Shown: in pieces, positions 28,033 through 36,961 of the stretch | Numbering within the stretch: the stretch's first letter is position 1 | Layout of the letters: each line of letters opens with the position of its first letter | NCBI RefSeq assembly: GCF_014648855.1 | Contig: NZ_BMRX01000001.1 | Location: forward strand, 62,001-126,000 | From: Streptomyces parvulus | GTDB taxonomy: Bacteria; Actinomycetota; Actinomycetes; Streptomycetales; Streptomycetaceae | Direction of reading: 5' to 3' | Length of the DNA: 64,000 nt | Translations under genes and position numbers: made by a program | The notes under the pieces: model-generated | Told to the model about the DNA's origin: nothing | The model's database searches: none | The model's input: only the letters and a program-made list of their open reading frames with translations

Positions 28033-28629
28033 GTGACGTTGGAGACTGCGGAGAGTACGGCGAGCGCGGCGAGTACGGCAGGCAGCGATGCCCTTCCGCC
28101 GGGCGCCCGGGGGCCGCGTCCACGCGCGCGTGGGCGGCGGTCCGTGCGGGTCGCGGCCGTGGCCCTCGGGCTGGTGGGCACGCTGGCGCTGGCCGCGTGC
28201 ACCGACGGCGGGGGCTCGGACGACGGCGACTCCGGCGGGGGCGGCGAGTCCTCGGCGGCGCCCGACGGGTCCGCGAGCACGGGCACGGGTGGCGGCGGCG
28301 GGTCGCCGTCCGCCGGCGAGCTGGAGGGCAGTTGGCTGGCCACCGCCGACGGCCAGGCCGTCGCGCTGATGGTGACCGGCGACAAGGCCGCCCTCTTCGC
28401 CACCGGCGGGACGGTGTGCAGCGGCACGGCCGGTGAGGACGCCGGCACCCGGATCGTCCGCCTCAAGTGCACCGACGGCAGCAAGGACCGGGCGTCCGGC
28501 ACGGTCGGGTCGGTGGACGGCAAGACCCTCAAGATGGTCTGGGAGGGCGGCGTCGGCGAGGAGACGTACACCAAGTCGGAGGGCGGGTCGCTGCCGCCGG
28601 GCCTGCCGACGGAGGGCCTCGGCTCCTGA
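28033..28629 (+). CDS. Secreted lipoprotein, unknown function
   Basis: A 198-residue protein with an Arg-rich N-terminus, a hydrophobic stretch and lipobox LALAAC near residue 50, then a Gly/Ser/Asp-rich linker. The folded domain is of about 95 residues, with two cysteines (TVCSGTAG, RLKCTDGS) probably disulfide-linked. The GTG at 28033 is chosen for its GGAG 8 nt upstream; the signal region is long for a lipoprotein, so an internal start near RSVRVAAVALG is possible. I do not recognise the domain. It converges on the DUF2786 gene. Confidence 0.75.
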   Translation: MTLETAESTASAASTAGSDALPPGARGPRPRARGRRSVRVAAVALGLVGTLALAACTDGGGSDDGDSGGGGESSAAPDGSASTGTGGGGGSPSAGELEGSWLATADGQAVALMVTGDKAALFATGGTVCSGTAGEDAGTRIVRLKCTDGSKDRASGTVGSVDGKTLKMVWEGGVGEETYTKSEGGSLPPGLPTEGLGS

Positions 28630-28674
28630 CCCCGCCGCCTGCCCGCCGCGGCTCTTGGGGGCAGGCCCCGGTCG

Positions 28675-29826
28675 CTACCGCAGCGGTCGTCGGCGCCCGA
28701 CCTCGGCGTCGTCGGCCGCGCGGGTGCCCTCCGTCCAGCCGGCCGCGTCACCGGCGCCGCGCAGCCGGGTCGTGGTCGTCTCGGGGAGCATGCGCTCCAG
28801 CCGGTCGGTGACCGCGACCTCGCGGGAGGCGAGCACCGGCAGCAGGTCCACGTCACCGGCGCCGCCGGCCTCCGCGGTGGCGGCCTCGGCGGCGGCCCGC
28901 AGCCGGGCGCCGGCGCGGTGGGCGTAGGCGGCGAGGAACGACTGGCGGAAGGTCTTGGTGCGCTTGCGCCCGCCCGCCCGCTGGACCGCCTCCGCCTTGG
29001 TCATCGCGGCCTCGGCCTGCACCAGCAGGGAGGTGTGGAGGAGTTCGACGGCCTCCAGGTCGGACTCGAAACCGACCACCGTGGAGAAGCCGAGGGCCTC
29101 GTTCCACACCGCCCGGCAGTGGTTCGCGTCGGCCACCGCGTCCAGCAGCACCGCCTTGGCCTGCTCGTAGGGCGCCTCGATCCCGATCCGGCAGGCGCCG
29201 GGGGTGTCCGGCGCGGGCGCGTGCGCCGACAGCAGCGCCTCGTCGACGCTGTGCCGGGCCATCAGCTCCTGCGCCTTGGCGCTCAGTGCCTCCGCCTCCT
29301 CCGGGTACCCGGTCGCCTCGGCCTTGGCGAGCAGCGCGCGGATCCTGGCCAGGGCGCGCGACTCGGGCCGCGCCTCCCGGGGGGTCCGCCGCCCGTTCTC
29401 TTCGGCGCCTCCCGTCTCCAGGGGTTCCAGGGTGGGCAGCCGCAGCAGCAGGCGGTACAGCTCCAGTACGGCGGTGGCGTGCGAGAAGCGGTCGGCGCGG
29501 GGTGCGGCGGATCCCTCCGGTACGGCGTCCAGCTGCGCCGCCCAGCGGGGGCCGCGCGGGCGGTCGTGCGGAGCCTGTGCGCGGATCAGCCGCGCGACCA
29601 GGCGCAGGTGTACGTCGTCCAGTTCGCGGCGGACGATGCGCACCAGGTCGGCGGGCTGCCACCCGCGCCGCCAGGCGGTCGCCACGAACTCCTCTCCGCG
29701 GCGGTCCAGTTCGGCGTCCGCGCCCGGGTCGGCCGCGAGCAGCGAGGCGGCGGTGTCGAGGGCGTGGTCGGCGGTGTCGTACAGGGCGGTCTCGAAGGCG
29801 CGGTCGACGGTGCGGGACGTACTCAC
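28675..29826 (-). CDS. DUF2786 domain protein
   Basis: A 383-residue cytosolic protein. The DUF2786 signature lies near residues 158-195 (ARIRALLAKAEATGYPEEAEALSAKAQELMARHSVDEALL), followed by an alpha-helical domain with the basic patch GGRKRTKTFRQSFLAAYAHR near 300. DUF2786 proteins occur in phages and bacteria and are suspected to act on DNA or in replication, but no function is established. The N-terminal 150 residues are helical and actinobacteria-specific. It is divergent from the LysE-type gene. Confidence 0.82.
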   Translation of the reverse strand: MSTSRTVDRAFETALYDTADHALDTAASLLAADPGADAELDRRGEEFVATAWRRGWQPADLVRIVRRELDDVHLRLVARLIRAQAPHDRPRGPRWAAQLDAVPEGSAAPRADRFSHATAVLELYRLLLRLPTLEPLETGGAEENGRRTPREARPESRALARIRALLAKAEATGYPEEAEALSAKAQELMARHSVDEALLSAHAPAPDTPGACRIGIEAPYEQAKAVLLDAVADANHCRAVWNEALGFSTVVGFESDLEAVELLHTSLLVQAEAAMTKAEAVQRAGGRKRTKTFRQSFLAAYAHRAGARLRAAAEAATAEAGGAGDVDLLPVLASREVAVTDRLERMLPETTTTRLRGAGDAAGWTEGTRAADDAEVGRRRPLR

Positions 29827-29927
29827 ACGGCGATCGTGCCATGGCCGCCCGGCGGGCCGGTCCGGCGCCCGTCTCAGTCCATGGAATTCGGGCGGGGGCG
29901 GGCCGCGCGGGGCGGACGATGGGGGCC

Positions 29928-30560
29928 ATGGTGGACATGACTCTCTACGCGGCCTTCCTCGTCGCCGCCTTGGCGCTCTGTGTCACTCCGGGTCCCGACC
30001 TGATGTTCATCGTGGCGATGGGCGGGCGGGGCGGCCCGACGGCGGGCGTGATGGCCGCCTTCGGGGTGGCCTGCGCGATGCTCGTGCACGCCGTCGCCGC
30101 GGCCCTCGGGCTGTCGGCCCTCTTCACGACGCTGCCCACGCTGTACCACCTGCTGCGCTGGGCGGGGGCGGCGTATCTGCTGTACCTGGCGGTGAAGGCC
30201 TTCCGGGACCGTTCGGTACCGGGCGAGGGGGACGCGGCGGAACGGGGCACCGGGATGCGGCGGGCGTTCTGGCAGGGCGCGATCACCAACCTGCTCAACC
30301 CCAAGGTGATCCTCTTCAACGTGGCGTTCCTGCCGCAGTTCGTCGACCCCTCGCTCGGTCACGTGCCCGGACAGCTGCTTCTGCTCGGCGGCACGCTCGT
30401 GGTGATGGGCTTCCTGTGGGACGGCTTCGTGGGGCTGCTCTCCGGCCGACTCGCGGGTCTGCTCCGGCGCAGCGCCCGGCTGAACCGCTGGCTCAACATC
30501 GTCTCCGGCACGGTGTTCACCGGGCTCGCGGTGCGACTGGCGGTGGCGTCCCCGAAGTAG
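29928..30560 (+). CDS. LysE-family amino acid exporter
   Basis: A 210-residue LysE/RhtB-type membrane protein with six hydrophobic helices, the family N-terminal signature LCVTPGPDLMFIVA and the AFWQGAITNLLNPKVILFNVAFLPQF loop near residue 110. It exports amino acids or similar metabolites; the substrate is unknown. Starts are possible at ATG 29919, 29928 or 29937; a G-run at 29921-29925 best serves 29937, and 29928 is a compromise. Confidence 0.88.
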   Translation: MVDMTLYAAFLVAALALCVTPGPDLMFIVAMGGRGGPTAGVMAAFGVACAMLVHAVAAALGLSALFTTLPTLYHLLRWAGAAYLLYLAVKAFRDRSVPGEGDAAERGTGMRRAFWQGAITNLLNPKVILFNVAFLPQFVDPSLGHVPGQLLLLGGTLVVMGFLWDGFVGLLSGRLAGLLRRSARLNRWLNIVSGTVFTGLAVRLAVASPK

Positions 30561-30580
30561 CCCGCGGCTCGCCCTTCACC

Positions 30581-30628
30581 TGTCAACCGAAGGTTGACAC
30601 CCACGAGGGTGCAACCTACGGTTGACAC
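30581..30628 (+). promoter_or_regulatory. Leaderless promoter overlapped by two CAACC-N3-GGTTG operators
   Basis: Operator 1 is TGTCAACC-GAA-GGTTGACA (30581-30599); operator 2 is CAACC-TAC-GGTTG (30612-30624). A -35 TTGACA (30594-30599), 17-bp spacer and -10 TACGGT (30617-30622) lie within them. The ATG at 30629 is where the transcript should start, and no ribosome site is present. Both core hexamers are covered by operators, so strong repression is expected. Confidence 0.78.
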
Positions 30629-31384
30629 ATGGCGACGAATCCGAGCATCACGTCATCCGTACGACTCGACGAACTCATCGACGCGATCAAGAAGGTGCAC
30701 CCGGAGCCGCTCGAACAGCTCCAGGACGCCGTCCTCGCGGGCGAGCACCTCGGCGAGGTGGCCGACCACCTCATCGGACACTTCGTGGACCAGGCCCGGC
30801 GTTCGGGCGCTTCGTGGACGGACATCGGCAGGAGCATGGGCGTCACCCGGCAGGCGGCCCAGAAGCGCTTCGTGCCCAAGGAGTCGGCCGACCTGGACCC
30901 GGACCAGGGCTTCAACCGCTTCACACCGCGCGCCCGGAACGCCGTGATGGCCGCCCACAACGAGGCGGTGGCCGCCGGTGCCACCGAGGGCCTGCCCGAA
31001 CACCTCGTCCTCGGCCTGCTCACCGAACGCGACGCGCTGGCCGCCAAGGCGCTCATCGCCCAGGGCGTGGCCCTCGACGCGATCCGCGCGGCGGCCGCGG
31101 CGACGCTCCCGCCCGCCGCCGAAGACGTCCCGGAACTGGTCCCGTACGGCCCCGCCGCGAAGAAGGTCCTCGAACTCACCTTCCGCGAGGCCCTCCGCCT
31201 CGGCCACAACTACGTCGGCACGGAGCACATCCTCCTCGCCCTGCTGGAGCACGAGAACGGCGAGGGCGTGCTGAGCGGGCTCGGCGTCGGCAAGGATGCG
31301 GTCGAGCGGTACGTCACGGAGGCGCTGGCGCAGGTGCTGGAGGCGACGCGGGCGTCCGGGGAGCCGGACGCCGGGAAGGCCTAG
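30629..31384 (+). CDS. HTH plus Clp N-terminal domain regulator without AAA+ module
   Basis: A 251-residue protein. Residues about 8-80 form a helix-turn-helix-like region (GASWTDIGRSMGVTRQAAQKRF). Residues 90-240 hold the double Clp_N repeat (RFTPRARNAVMAAHNEAVA...HLVLGLLTE and KKVLELTFREALRLGHNYVGTEHILLALLEHENG) known from ClpC, but no AAA+ ATPase follows. It may be a regulator that senses substrates or adaptors of the ClpC-ClpP protease, or an adaptor itself; this is inference. Paired palindromes in its promoter suggest autoregulation. The mRNA appears leaderless. Confidence 0.88.
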   Translation: MATNPSITSSVRLDELIDAIKKVHPEPLEQLQDAVLAGEHLGEVADHLIGHFVDQARRSGASWTDIGRSMGVTRQAAQKRFVPKESADLDPDQGFNRFTPRARNAVMAAHNEAVAAGATEGLPEHLVLGLLTERDALAAKALIAQGVALDAIRAAAAATLPPAAEDVPELVPYGPAAKKVLELTFREALRLGHNYVGTEHILLALLEHENGEGVLSGLGVGKDAVERYVTEALAQVLEATRASGEPDAGKA

Positions 31385-31391
31385 GGGTCAG

Positions 31392-31409
31392 GGCCCGCGA
31401 ACGCGGGCC
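31392..31409 (+). terminator. Hairpin after the Clp-N regulator
   Basis: GGCCCGCG (31392-31399) pairs with CGCGGGCC (31402-31409) just 8 bp beyond the stop; tight loop and no U-run. Confidence 0.55.
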
Positions 31410-31541
31410 GAAGCGGATGCCCGGGGTCCTGTGCGGCCCTGTGCCTCTGCGGCCCGGGCGGACGTTCTCTGCCACGGCGGACGCCTCGGCCGGGTGCCAC
31501 TGGCCAGGGCCGTTGTCAGACCCGGCTGCGACACTCGCGAC

Positions 31542-33233
31542 ATGGCCGACCGGTGGGCACTCGCCGTGGCCGAGGACGGCGGCGTGGACGTCGCCCCCCT
31601 CGGCCCCGACGGGCTGCCCGCCGGACCGGTGCGGCGCGAGGCCGGCCCCGCCGAAGCGGTGCGGAGCAGGCCGGACGTCGCGCGCTGGGTGTGGCGGTCC
31701 ACCGCCGAGGTCGCGCCGCGCCTGCTCGCCACGGGGGTGCGAGTCGAGCGGTGCTACGACATGGAGGCCGCCGAGACCCTCCTCCTTGGCCACGAGGGGC
31801 GGTACGGGGAGCCGCGTTCGGCCGCGGCCGCCCTGGCCCGGCTGCACGGCGGCCCCGTACCGGCCGATCCGCCGCAGCGCTCCGCCGAGCCGGGCGCGCA
31901 GTCCCCGCTGTTCGAGCCGCAGGCCGTCCACCTGCCCCTGGAGGACCTGCTCACCGTCTACGCCGAGCAGCAGCGCCGCCACGACCGGACCGCGCACCCC
32001 GACCGCATGCGGCTGCTGACGGCGGCGGAGTCGGCGGGCATGCTGGTGGCCGCCGAGATGAACCACGCGGGCCTCCCCTGGCGGGCCGACGTGCACCGGC
32101 AGGTGCTCCACGACCTGCTCGGCGACCGGTACGCGGGCGGCGGGGGGCCCCGCCGGCTGGCCGAGCTGGCCGACGAGGTCTCCACGGCCTTCGGCCGCCG
32201 GGTGCGGCCCGACCTGCCGGCCGACGTGGTCAGGGCGTTCGGGCAGGCGGGCGTCAAGGTCGGCTCCACCCGCCGCTGGGAGCTGGAGTCCGTCGACCAT
32301 CCGGCGGTGAAGCCGCTGATCGAGTACAAGAAGCTGTACCGGATCTGGGTCGCCCACGGCTGGTCCTGGCTCCAGGACTGGGTGCGCGACGGAAGATTCC
32401 GCCCCGAGTTCCTGGCCGGCGGCACCGTCACCGGCCGCTGGGTGACCAACGGCGGGGGCGGACTCCAGATCCCCAAGGTGATCCGCCGCGCCGTCGTCGC
32501 CGACCCCGGGTGGCGGCTGGTCGTCGCGGACGCCGACCAGATGGAGCCCCGCGTGCTCGCGGCGATCTCCCGCGACCCCGGGCTGATGGAGGTGGCCGGC
32601 CGGGAGAGCGACCTCTACCAGTCGGTCTCCGACCGCGCCTTCTCCGGGGACCGCGCCCAGGCCAAGCTCGCCGTGCTCGGCGCGGTGTACGGGCAGACCT
32701 CCGGCGACGGCCTGAAGAACCTCGCCGCCCTCAGACGCCGCTTCCCGAAGGCCGTCTCGTACGTCGACGACGCGGCCCGGGCGGGCGAGGAGGGGCGCCT
32801 CGTCCGGACCTGGCTCGGGCGCACCTGCCCGCCGGCGGCCGGCGCGGCCGACGGTGCCGAGGAGGCGGGGCTGCCGCAGGACGAGCCCGCCGGCTCCTCG
32901 GACCGGCCGCAGGAGTGGGTGCCGGGCTACGCCTCCCGCGACGCCCGCGCGCGGGGCCGCTTCGCCCGCAACTTCGTCGTCCAGGGCAGCGCCGCCGACT
33001 GGGCCCTGCTGCTGCTCGCCGCGCTGCGGCAGGCCTGCGCGGACATGGCGGCCGAGCTGGTCTTCTTCCAGCACGACGAGGTGATCGTGCACTGTCCCGA
33101 GGAGGAGGCCGACGCGATCGTGGCCGCGATCCGGGAGTCGGCGGAGCTGGCGGGACGGCTGACCTTCGGACCGACGCCGGTGCGGTTCCCGTTCACCACG
33201 GCGGTGGTGGAGTGCTACGGGGACGCGAAGTGA
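31542..33233 (+). CDS. Family A DNA polymerase (short, with degenerate 3'-5' exonuclease region)
   Basis: A 563-residue polymerase I-related protein, a second family A enzyme besides the normal PolA of streptomycetes. Polymerase motifs are present: motif A VVADADQMEPRVLAAIS near residue 327, O-helix AKLAVLGAVYGQTSG near 371, and motif C FFQHDEVIVHC near 507. The N-terminal 170 residues correspond to the exonuclease position but lack the DEDD acidic motifs, and there is no 5' nuclease domain. A role in repair or translesion synthesis is possible but unproven. The ATG at 31542 has no clear ribosome site. Confidence 0.88.
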   Translation: MADRWALAVAEDGGVDVAPLGPDGLPAGPVRREAGPAEAVRSRPDVARWVWRSTAEVAPRLLATGVRVERCYDMEAAETLLLGHEGRYGEPRSAAAALARLHGGPVPADPPQRSAEPGAQSPLFEPQAVHLPLEDLLTVYAEQQRRHDRTAHPDRMRLLTAAESAGMLVAAEMNHAGLPWRADVHRQVLHDLLGDRYAGGGGPRRLAELADEVSTAFGRRVRPDLPADVVRAFGQAGVKVGSTRRWELESVDHPAVKPLIEYKKLYRIWVAHGWSWLQDWVRDGRFRPEFLAGGTVTGRWVTNGGGGLQIPKVIRRAVVADPGWRLVVADADQMEPRVLAAISRDPGLMEVAGRESDLYQSVSDRAFSGDRAQAKLAVLGAVYGQTSGDGLKNLAALRRRFPKAVSYVDDAARAGEEGRLVRTWLGRTCPPAAGAADGAEEAGLPQDEPAGSSDRPQEWVPGYASRDARARGRFARNFVVQGSAADWALLLLAALRQACADMAAELVFFQHDEVIVHCPEEEADAIVAAIRESAELAGRLTFGPTPVRFPFTTAVVECYGDAK

Positions 33234-33279
33234 CCCCGCGTGGCGGTCCGTTCGGCGGCCGTCGGGCCTCGCGTCGCCG

Positions 33280-34989
33280 TCAGGCGCCGTGCTCCAGCCG
33301 GGCGAGCAGGTCGTACGCGTGCTGCTCGGCGGCCGCCGGCTCGGACGGGTCGATCTCGGCCGGCCACAGCTCGCCCGCCGCGGCGTCGTCGGCCTCCCGG
33401 AGTTCCACCACCGCCTCCGCCAGCCGAAGACCCACCACCGCGTCCGGCGGCCCGGCGGGGTGCACCAGGGCGTCCTCCGCACGGCCGGCGGCCGCCCGGC
33501 AGTGGTCCAGGGCGTGCCGTACCCGCGCCGTCGCCCGGTCGTGGACCACGAGGAGCGCGCAGAGCAGCCCGACGACGATGCCGATGACACTGCCCGACAC
33601 CCGGTCGAGGATCAGCTCACCGGCGGGCGCGGGGGTGGCGAGGTCGCTCAGGAGCAGCGCGATCGGCGTGAGGAAGACGACGCCCAGCGCGTAGTTGCGG
33701 ACCACGACGTACTCCAGCAGGAACTCCAGCGCCACGATCACCACGGTGAGGGCCACCGCCCCGGGCCGCGCGCCCAGGACGGCGAGCGCGAGCAGCAGAC
33801 CCGCCGCGGTTCCCACCGTCCGCTGCACCGCGCGCTGGGCCGTGGTGCGGACGTTGACCGAGTGCAGCACCGCCGCGGCGGAGACGGCAGCCCAGTAGCC
33901 GTGCTCCAGGTGGAGCAGTACCGCCAGTCCGCCCGCCACCGCCGTGCCCAGGGCCATGCGCAGGGCGGGCACCGCGAGTACCGCCCGGCGGTGCGGTCCG
34001 CGCGGGTCCCCGACGAGCAGTTCCGCGGCGCGCAGCGCGTCGGCCGGGGCCCGCACGGAGGGTTCGTCCGCGACCGGACGCCGTGCTCCGCGACGCCGGG
34101 TGAGTGTCCGGGCCCGTTCACGCAGCCGCAGCGCCGCGCCGGTCCGTGCCCCGGGTGTCCACCGGGACGATCCGACCAGCGCGGTCCAGGCGGTGTCGAC
34201 GAGGCGCAGGAGTCCCGGGTCGTGACGCGGGCCGGTGCGGCGGGCGGAGGTCGGTGGCGTCCGCCCGAGGCTCCGGTAGGCCTGGAGCACGGCGACGGTG
34301 GCCCCGTGCCGCGAGGACCGGGCAGCCCCGGCACCCGCCTCCAGCAGCCCGGCGACCTCGCGCAGGGCCGTCGCGACCGCGAGGCGCTGCGGCCGGTCGG
34401 GATGGACCAGACGGCCCAGCACCCCGAGCAGCCAGGCGAGCGCGCCCCCCGCGGCGGCGGCACCGGTATAGGGGAGCGCGTCGCCGGACGACGGCGTGGC
34501 CTGGGCGGCCACCGCGAACGAGAAGAGCACCATCACCGCGCCCAGCCCGCTCAGCCGCGTGAGATCGCAGACGAACTTCGCGGCTCCCGCCACCACGGCC
34601 GTGGCCGCCGCCACCACGAAGGCGCCGCCCGTGCTCTCCTCCGGCCGCAGCCAGGCCCCCAGCGCGGATCCGCCGGCCACGCACGCCGTCATGACCAGGG
34701 CGACCAGCGCGAGCACCCGGGCACGCCGGCCGTAGGGGAGGTTCCGCCCGAAGGTGGTCGTGAAGGAGCCGAGCACGGCGTACACGGCGAGGTCGGAACG
34801 GCCGGCCACCACCAGGGGCACGGCGACCAGGCCCGTCGCGAGGGCCGCCCGCAGCGCGAAGACGAAGGCCCCGTCCACCCGGTGCAGCGCGAGCACGCCG
34901 CGCGGTCGGAGCGCCCGCCGCGCCCCGGCGACCGCATGCCACCGGCCGCGCCTCGGCACGGAAGGGACGAAACGTCGCAAGGGCGGCAT
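33280..34989 (-). CDS. FUSC-family membrane protein (aromatic acid exporter-like)
   Basis: A 569-residue protein with two blocks of about five or six hydrophobic helices (about residues 45-180 and 335-465), each followed by a cytoplasmic stretch: the FUSC/YccS/ArAE layout. The second block contains AVLHSVNVRTTAQRAVQRTVGTAAGLLLAL, a typical FUSC segment. Relatives such as E. coli AaeB export aromatic acids; the substrate here is unknown. The ATG at 34989 starts MPPLRRFVPS. It is divergent from the DUF1345 gene, with only 61 bp between. Confidence 0.87.
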   Translation of the reverse strand: MPPLRRFVPSVPRRGRWHAVAGARRALRPRGVLALHRVDGAFVFALRAALATGLVAVPLVVAGRSDLAVYAVLGSFTTTFGRNLPYGRRARVLALVALVMTACVAGGSALGAWLRPEESTGGAFVVAAATAVVAGAAKFVCDLTRLSGLGAVMVLFSFAVAAQATPSSGDALPYTGAAAAGGALAWLLGVLGRLVHPDRPQRLAVATALREVAGLLEAGAGAARSSRHGATVAVLQAYRSLGRTPPTSARRTGPRHDPGLLRLVDTAWTALVGSSRWTPGARTGAALRLRERARTLTRRRGARRPVADEPSVRAPADALRAAELLVGDPRGPHRRAVLAVPALRMALGTAVAGGLAVLLHLEHGYWAAVSAAAVLHSVNVRTTAQRAVQRTVGTAAGLLLALAVLGARPGAVALTVVIVALEFLLEYVVVRNYALGVVFLTPIALLLSDLATPAPAGELILDRVSGSVIGIVVGLLCALLVVHDRATARVRHALDHCRAAAGRAEDALVHPAGPPDAVVGLRLAEAVVELREADDAAAGELWPAEIDPSEPAAAEQHAYDLLARLEHGA

Positions 34990-35050
34990 ATGAGTTGTAT
35001 ACCTACCATCACCCGGCCGGGCACCGGCCACGAGACCGAGAGCGTGACAC

Positions 35051-35683
35051 ATGAGTTCCTGGCTGCCCCTGGACGCCGTGCCCCGACTGAGTGCGGCCGT
35101 GGCCCTCGGTGCCGTGGTGGGCGCGGCCGTGGGCCCGTTCACCGGGCCGGCCCTGGGCGCCCTGGCCGGCATCACCGCGACCGAGCTGGTCTTCGTCGTG
35201 GCCGGCTGGACGGTGCTGTGGCCGATGAACGCCTCCGCCACCCGGACCAACGCCCGGCGCGAGGACTTCCGGCCGGTCACCGACGAGATCGTCGTCGTGA
35301 CGGTCGCGCTGTGCGGCCTGGTCGCCATCGTGCTGCTGCTCCTGCTGGACACGGCCGACACCGGACACGGCGGCGCGGCCACCGCGCTGTGCGGGGTGCT
35401 CATGGCGTGGGCGTCCCTGCACCTGATGTACGCGGCCAGGTACGCCTACCACTACTACGAGGCAGCGAGCGGCATCGACTTCAACTCGGACGACCCACCG
35501 GCGTACCGGGACTTCTTCTACTTCAGCTACAACCTCGGCATGACCTATCAGGTCTCCGACACCGACGTGTCCAGCTCGACGATCCGCGCGATCGCGCTGC
35601 GGCACTGCCTGCTCTCCTACCTCTTCGGCACCGGCGTCCTCGCCACGGCGATCAACCTCGTGGCGGGCCTGGTGACCTCCTGA
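35051..35683 (+). CDS. DUF1345 membrane protein
   Basis: A 210-residue integral membrane protein with five predicted helices and the highly conserved DUF1345 segment [33 protein letters not shown] near residue 140. The function of the family is unknown. It is divergent from the FUSC transporter gene and followed by the DyP peroxidase gene on the same strand (126 bp). Confidence 0.85.
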   Translation: MSSWLPLDAVPRLSAAVALGAVVGAAVGPFTGPALGALAGITATELVFVVAGWTVLWPMNASATRTNARREDFRPVTDEIVVVTVALCGLVAIVLLLLLDTADTGHGGAATALCGVLMAWASLHLMYAARYAYHYYEAASGIDFNSDDPPAYRDFFYFSYNLGMTYQVSDTDVSSSTIRAIALRHCLLSYLFGTGVLATAINLVAGLVTS

Positions 35684-35809
35684 CGCGGCGCGGCCCGGCG
35701 CCGGCCGCCCGATGGCGTCCCCCCGGGCCCGAGGCGAGACTGGGAAGCAGCCCTGACGGCGGTGCCGCTACCGAGGCGCGTCGACCAAGCGGAGCGGGAG
35801 GCTCGCACG

Positions 35810-36730
35810 GTGGCCGAATCGCAGCACGTGCTCGCGCCGCCCGCGAAGGCGGCGGTGTTCCTCGTGTGCACCGTGTCGGCCGGGGGCGAGCAGCGGGTCC
35901 GCGGTCTGCTGGGGGGCCTGGCGGACCTGACCCGGTCGGTCGGGTACCGCGCCCCGGACGGCGGACTCAGCTGCGTGGCCGGCATCGGCTCAGCGGCCTG
36001 GGACCGGCTGTTCGACGGACCCGGGCCGCGCGGGCTGCACCCCTTCGCCCCCTTGACCGGCCCCCGGCACCAGGCGCCCGCCACTCCGGGTGACCTTCTC
36101 TTCCACGTACGGGCCGGCCGCATGGACCTCTGCTTCGAGCTGGCCCAGCTGATCGCCGGGCGGCTGCGGGGAGCCGTCGACGTGGTGGACGAGGTGCACG
36201 GCTTCAAGTCGTTCGACGAGCGCGACCTCCTCGGCTTCGTCGACGGCACGGCCAACCCGGTGGGAGAACGGGCCGCGCGAGCGGTCCTCGTGGGCGACGA
36301 GGATCCCGGCTTCACCGGCGGCAGCTACGTCGTGGTGCAGAAGTACCTGCACGACCTCACGGCCTGGAACGCCCTGAGCACCGAGGCGCAGGAGAACGTC
36401 GTGGGCCGCACCAAGCCCGACAACATCGAGCTGCCCGACGACGTCAAACCCGCGGACTCCCACGTCGCCCTGACCACCGTCAAGGACGAGGACGGCAACG
36501 AACGGAAGATCGTGCGCGACAACATGCCCTTCGGCCGCGTAGGGCAGGAGGAGTTCGGCACGTACTTCATCGGATACGCCCGCACGCCGGACGTCATCGA
36601 GCAGATGCTGCGCCACATGTTCCTGGGCGACCGGCCGGGCGTCCACGACCGCATCCTGGACTTCTCGAGGCCCGTGACGGGCTGCCTCTTCCACGCCCCG
36701 AGCGCGGACTTCCTCCAGCGCCTCACCTGA
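35810..36730 (+). CDS. DyP-type heme peroxidase
   Basis: A 306-residue dye-decolourising peroxidase of the YfeX/DyPB type. The distal GxxDG motif is in LLGFVDGTANP near residue 145 and the proximal heme ligand is His218 in PADSHVALT; a conserved arginine follows in DNMPFGRVG. There is no Tat signal, so it is probably cytosolic or encapsulin-loaded; no encapsulin gene is in the window and no clear cargo peptide is seen at the C-terminus. The GTG at 35810 follows GGGAGG by about 8 nt. Confidence 0.92.
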   Translation: MAESQHVLAPPAKAAVFLVCTVSAGGEQRVRGLLGGLADLTRSVGYRAPDGGLSCVAGIGSAAWDRLFDGPGPRGLHPFAPLTGPRHQAPATPGDLLFHVRAGRMDLCFELAQLIAGRLRGAVDVVDEVHGFKSFDERDLLGFVDGTANPVGERAARAVLVGDEDPGFTGGSYVVVQKYLHDLTAWNALSTEAQENVVGRTKPDNIELPDDVKPADSHVALTTVKDEDGNERKIVRDNMPFGRVGQEEFGTYFIGYARTPDVIEQMLRHMFLGDRPGVHDRILDFSRPVTGCLFHAPSADFLQRLT

Positions 36731-36746
36731 CCCGCGACACACAGAG

Positions 36747-36779
36747 GCCCAGGTCAGACGATGTCTGCCCTGGGCCTTC
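36747..36779. terminator. Bidirectional terminator between DyP gene and tRNA-Thr
   Basis: AGGCCCAGG-T-CAGAC pairs with GTCTG-C-CCTGGGCCT: 14 base pairs with one mismatch and a short loop, 16 bp after the peroxidase stop and 4 bp from the tRNA 3' end. Confidence 0.8.
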
Positions 36780-36783
36780 TCAG

Positions 36784-36857
36784 AGCCGCCTTCGGGATTC
36801 GAACCCGAGACCTACGCATTACGAGTGCGTTGCTCTGGCCATCTGAGCTAAGGCGGC
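36784..36857 (-). tRNA. tRNA-Thr (anticodon CGT)
   Basis: A 74-nt cloverleaf on the minus strand: acceptor GCCGCCT/AGGCGGC, D arm with AGCTCAGATGGCCAGAGC, anticodon stem ACGCA/TGCGT with loop CTCGTAA (anticodon CGT), T arm GGGTTCGAATCCC. CCA is not encoded. It reads ACG codons, which are frequent in this genome. Confidence 0.95.
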
Positions 36858-36961
36858 GCGCTGGGCACCATGGTGCGATCAGCAACGTCCGTAAGTCTAC
36901 ACAGTTCCCCGGGGTGCTTCGTACCCGCCCCGGAGGGGCGGGTTCCGGGGCGGTGGGGGGC

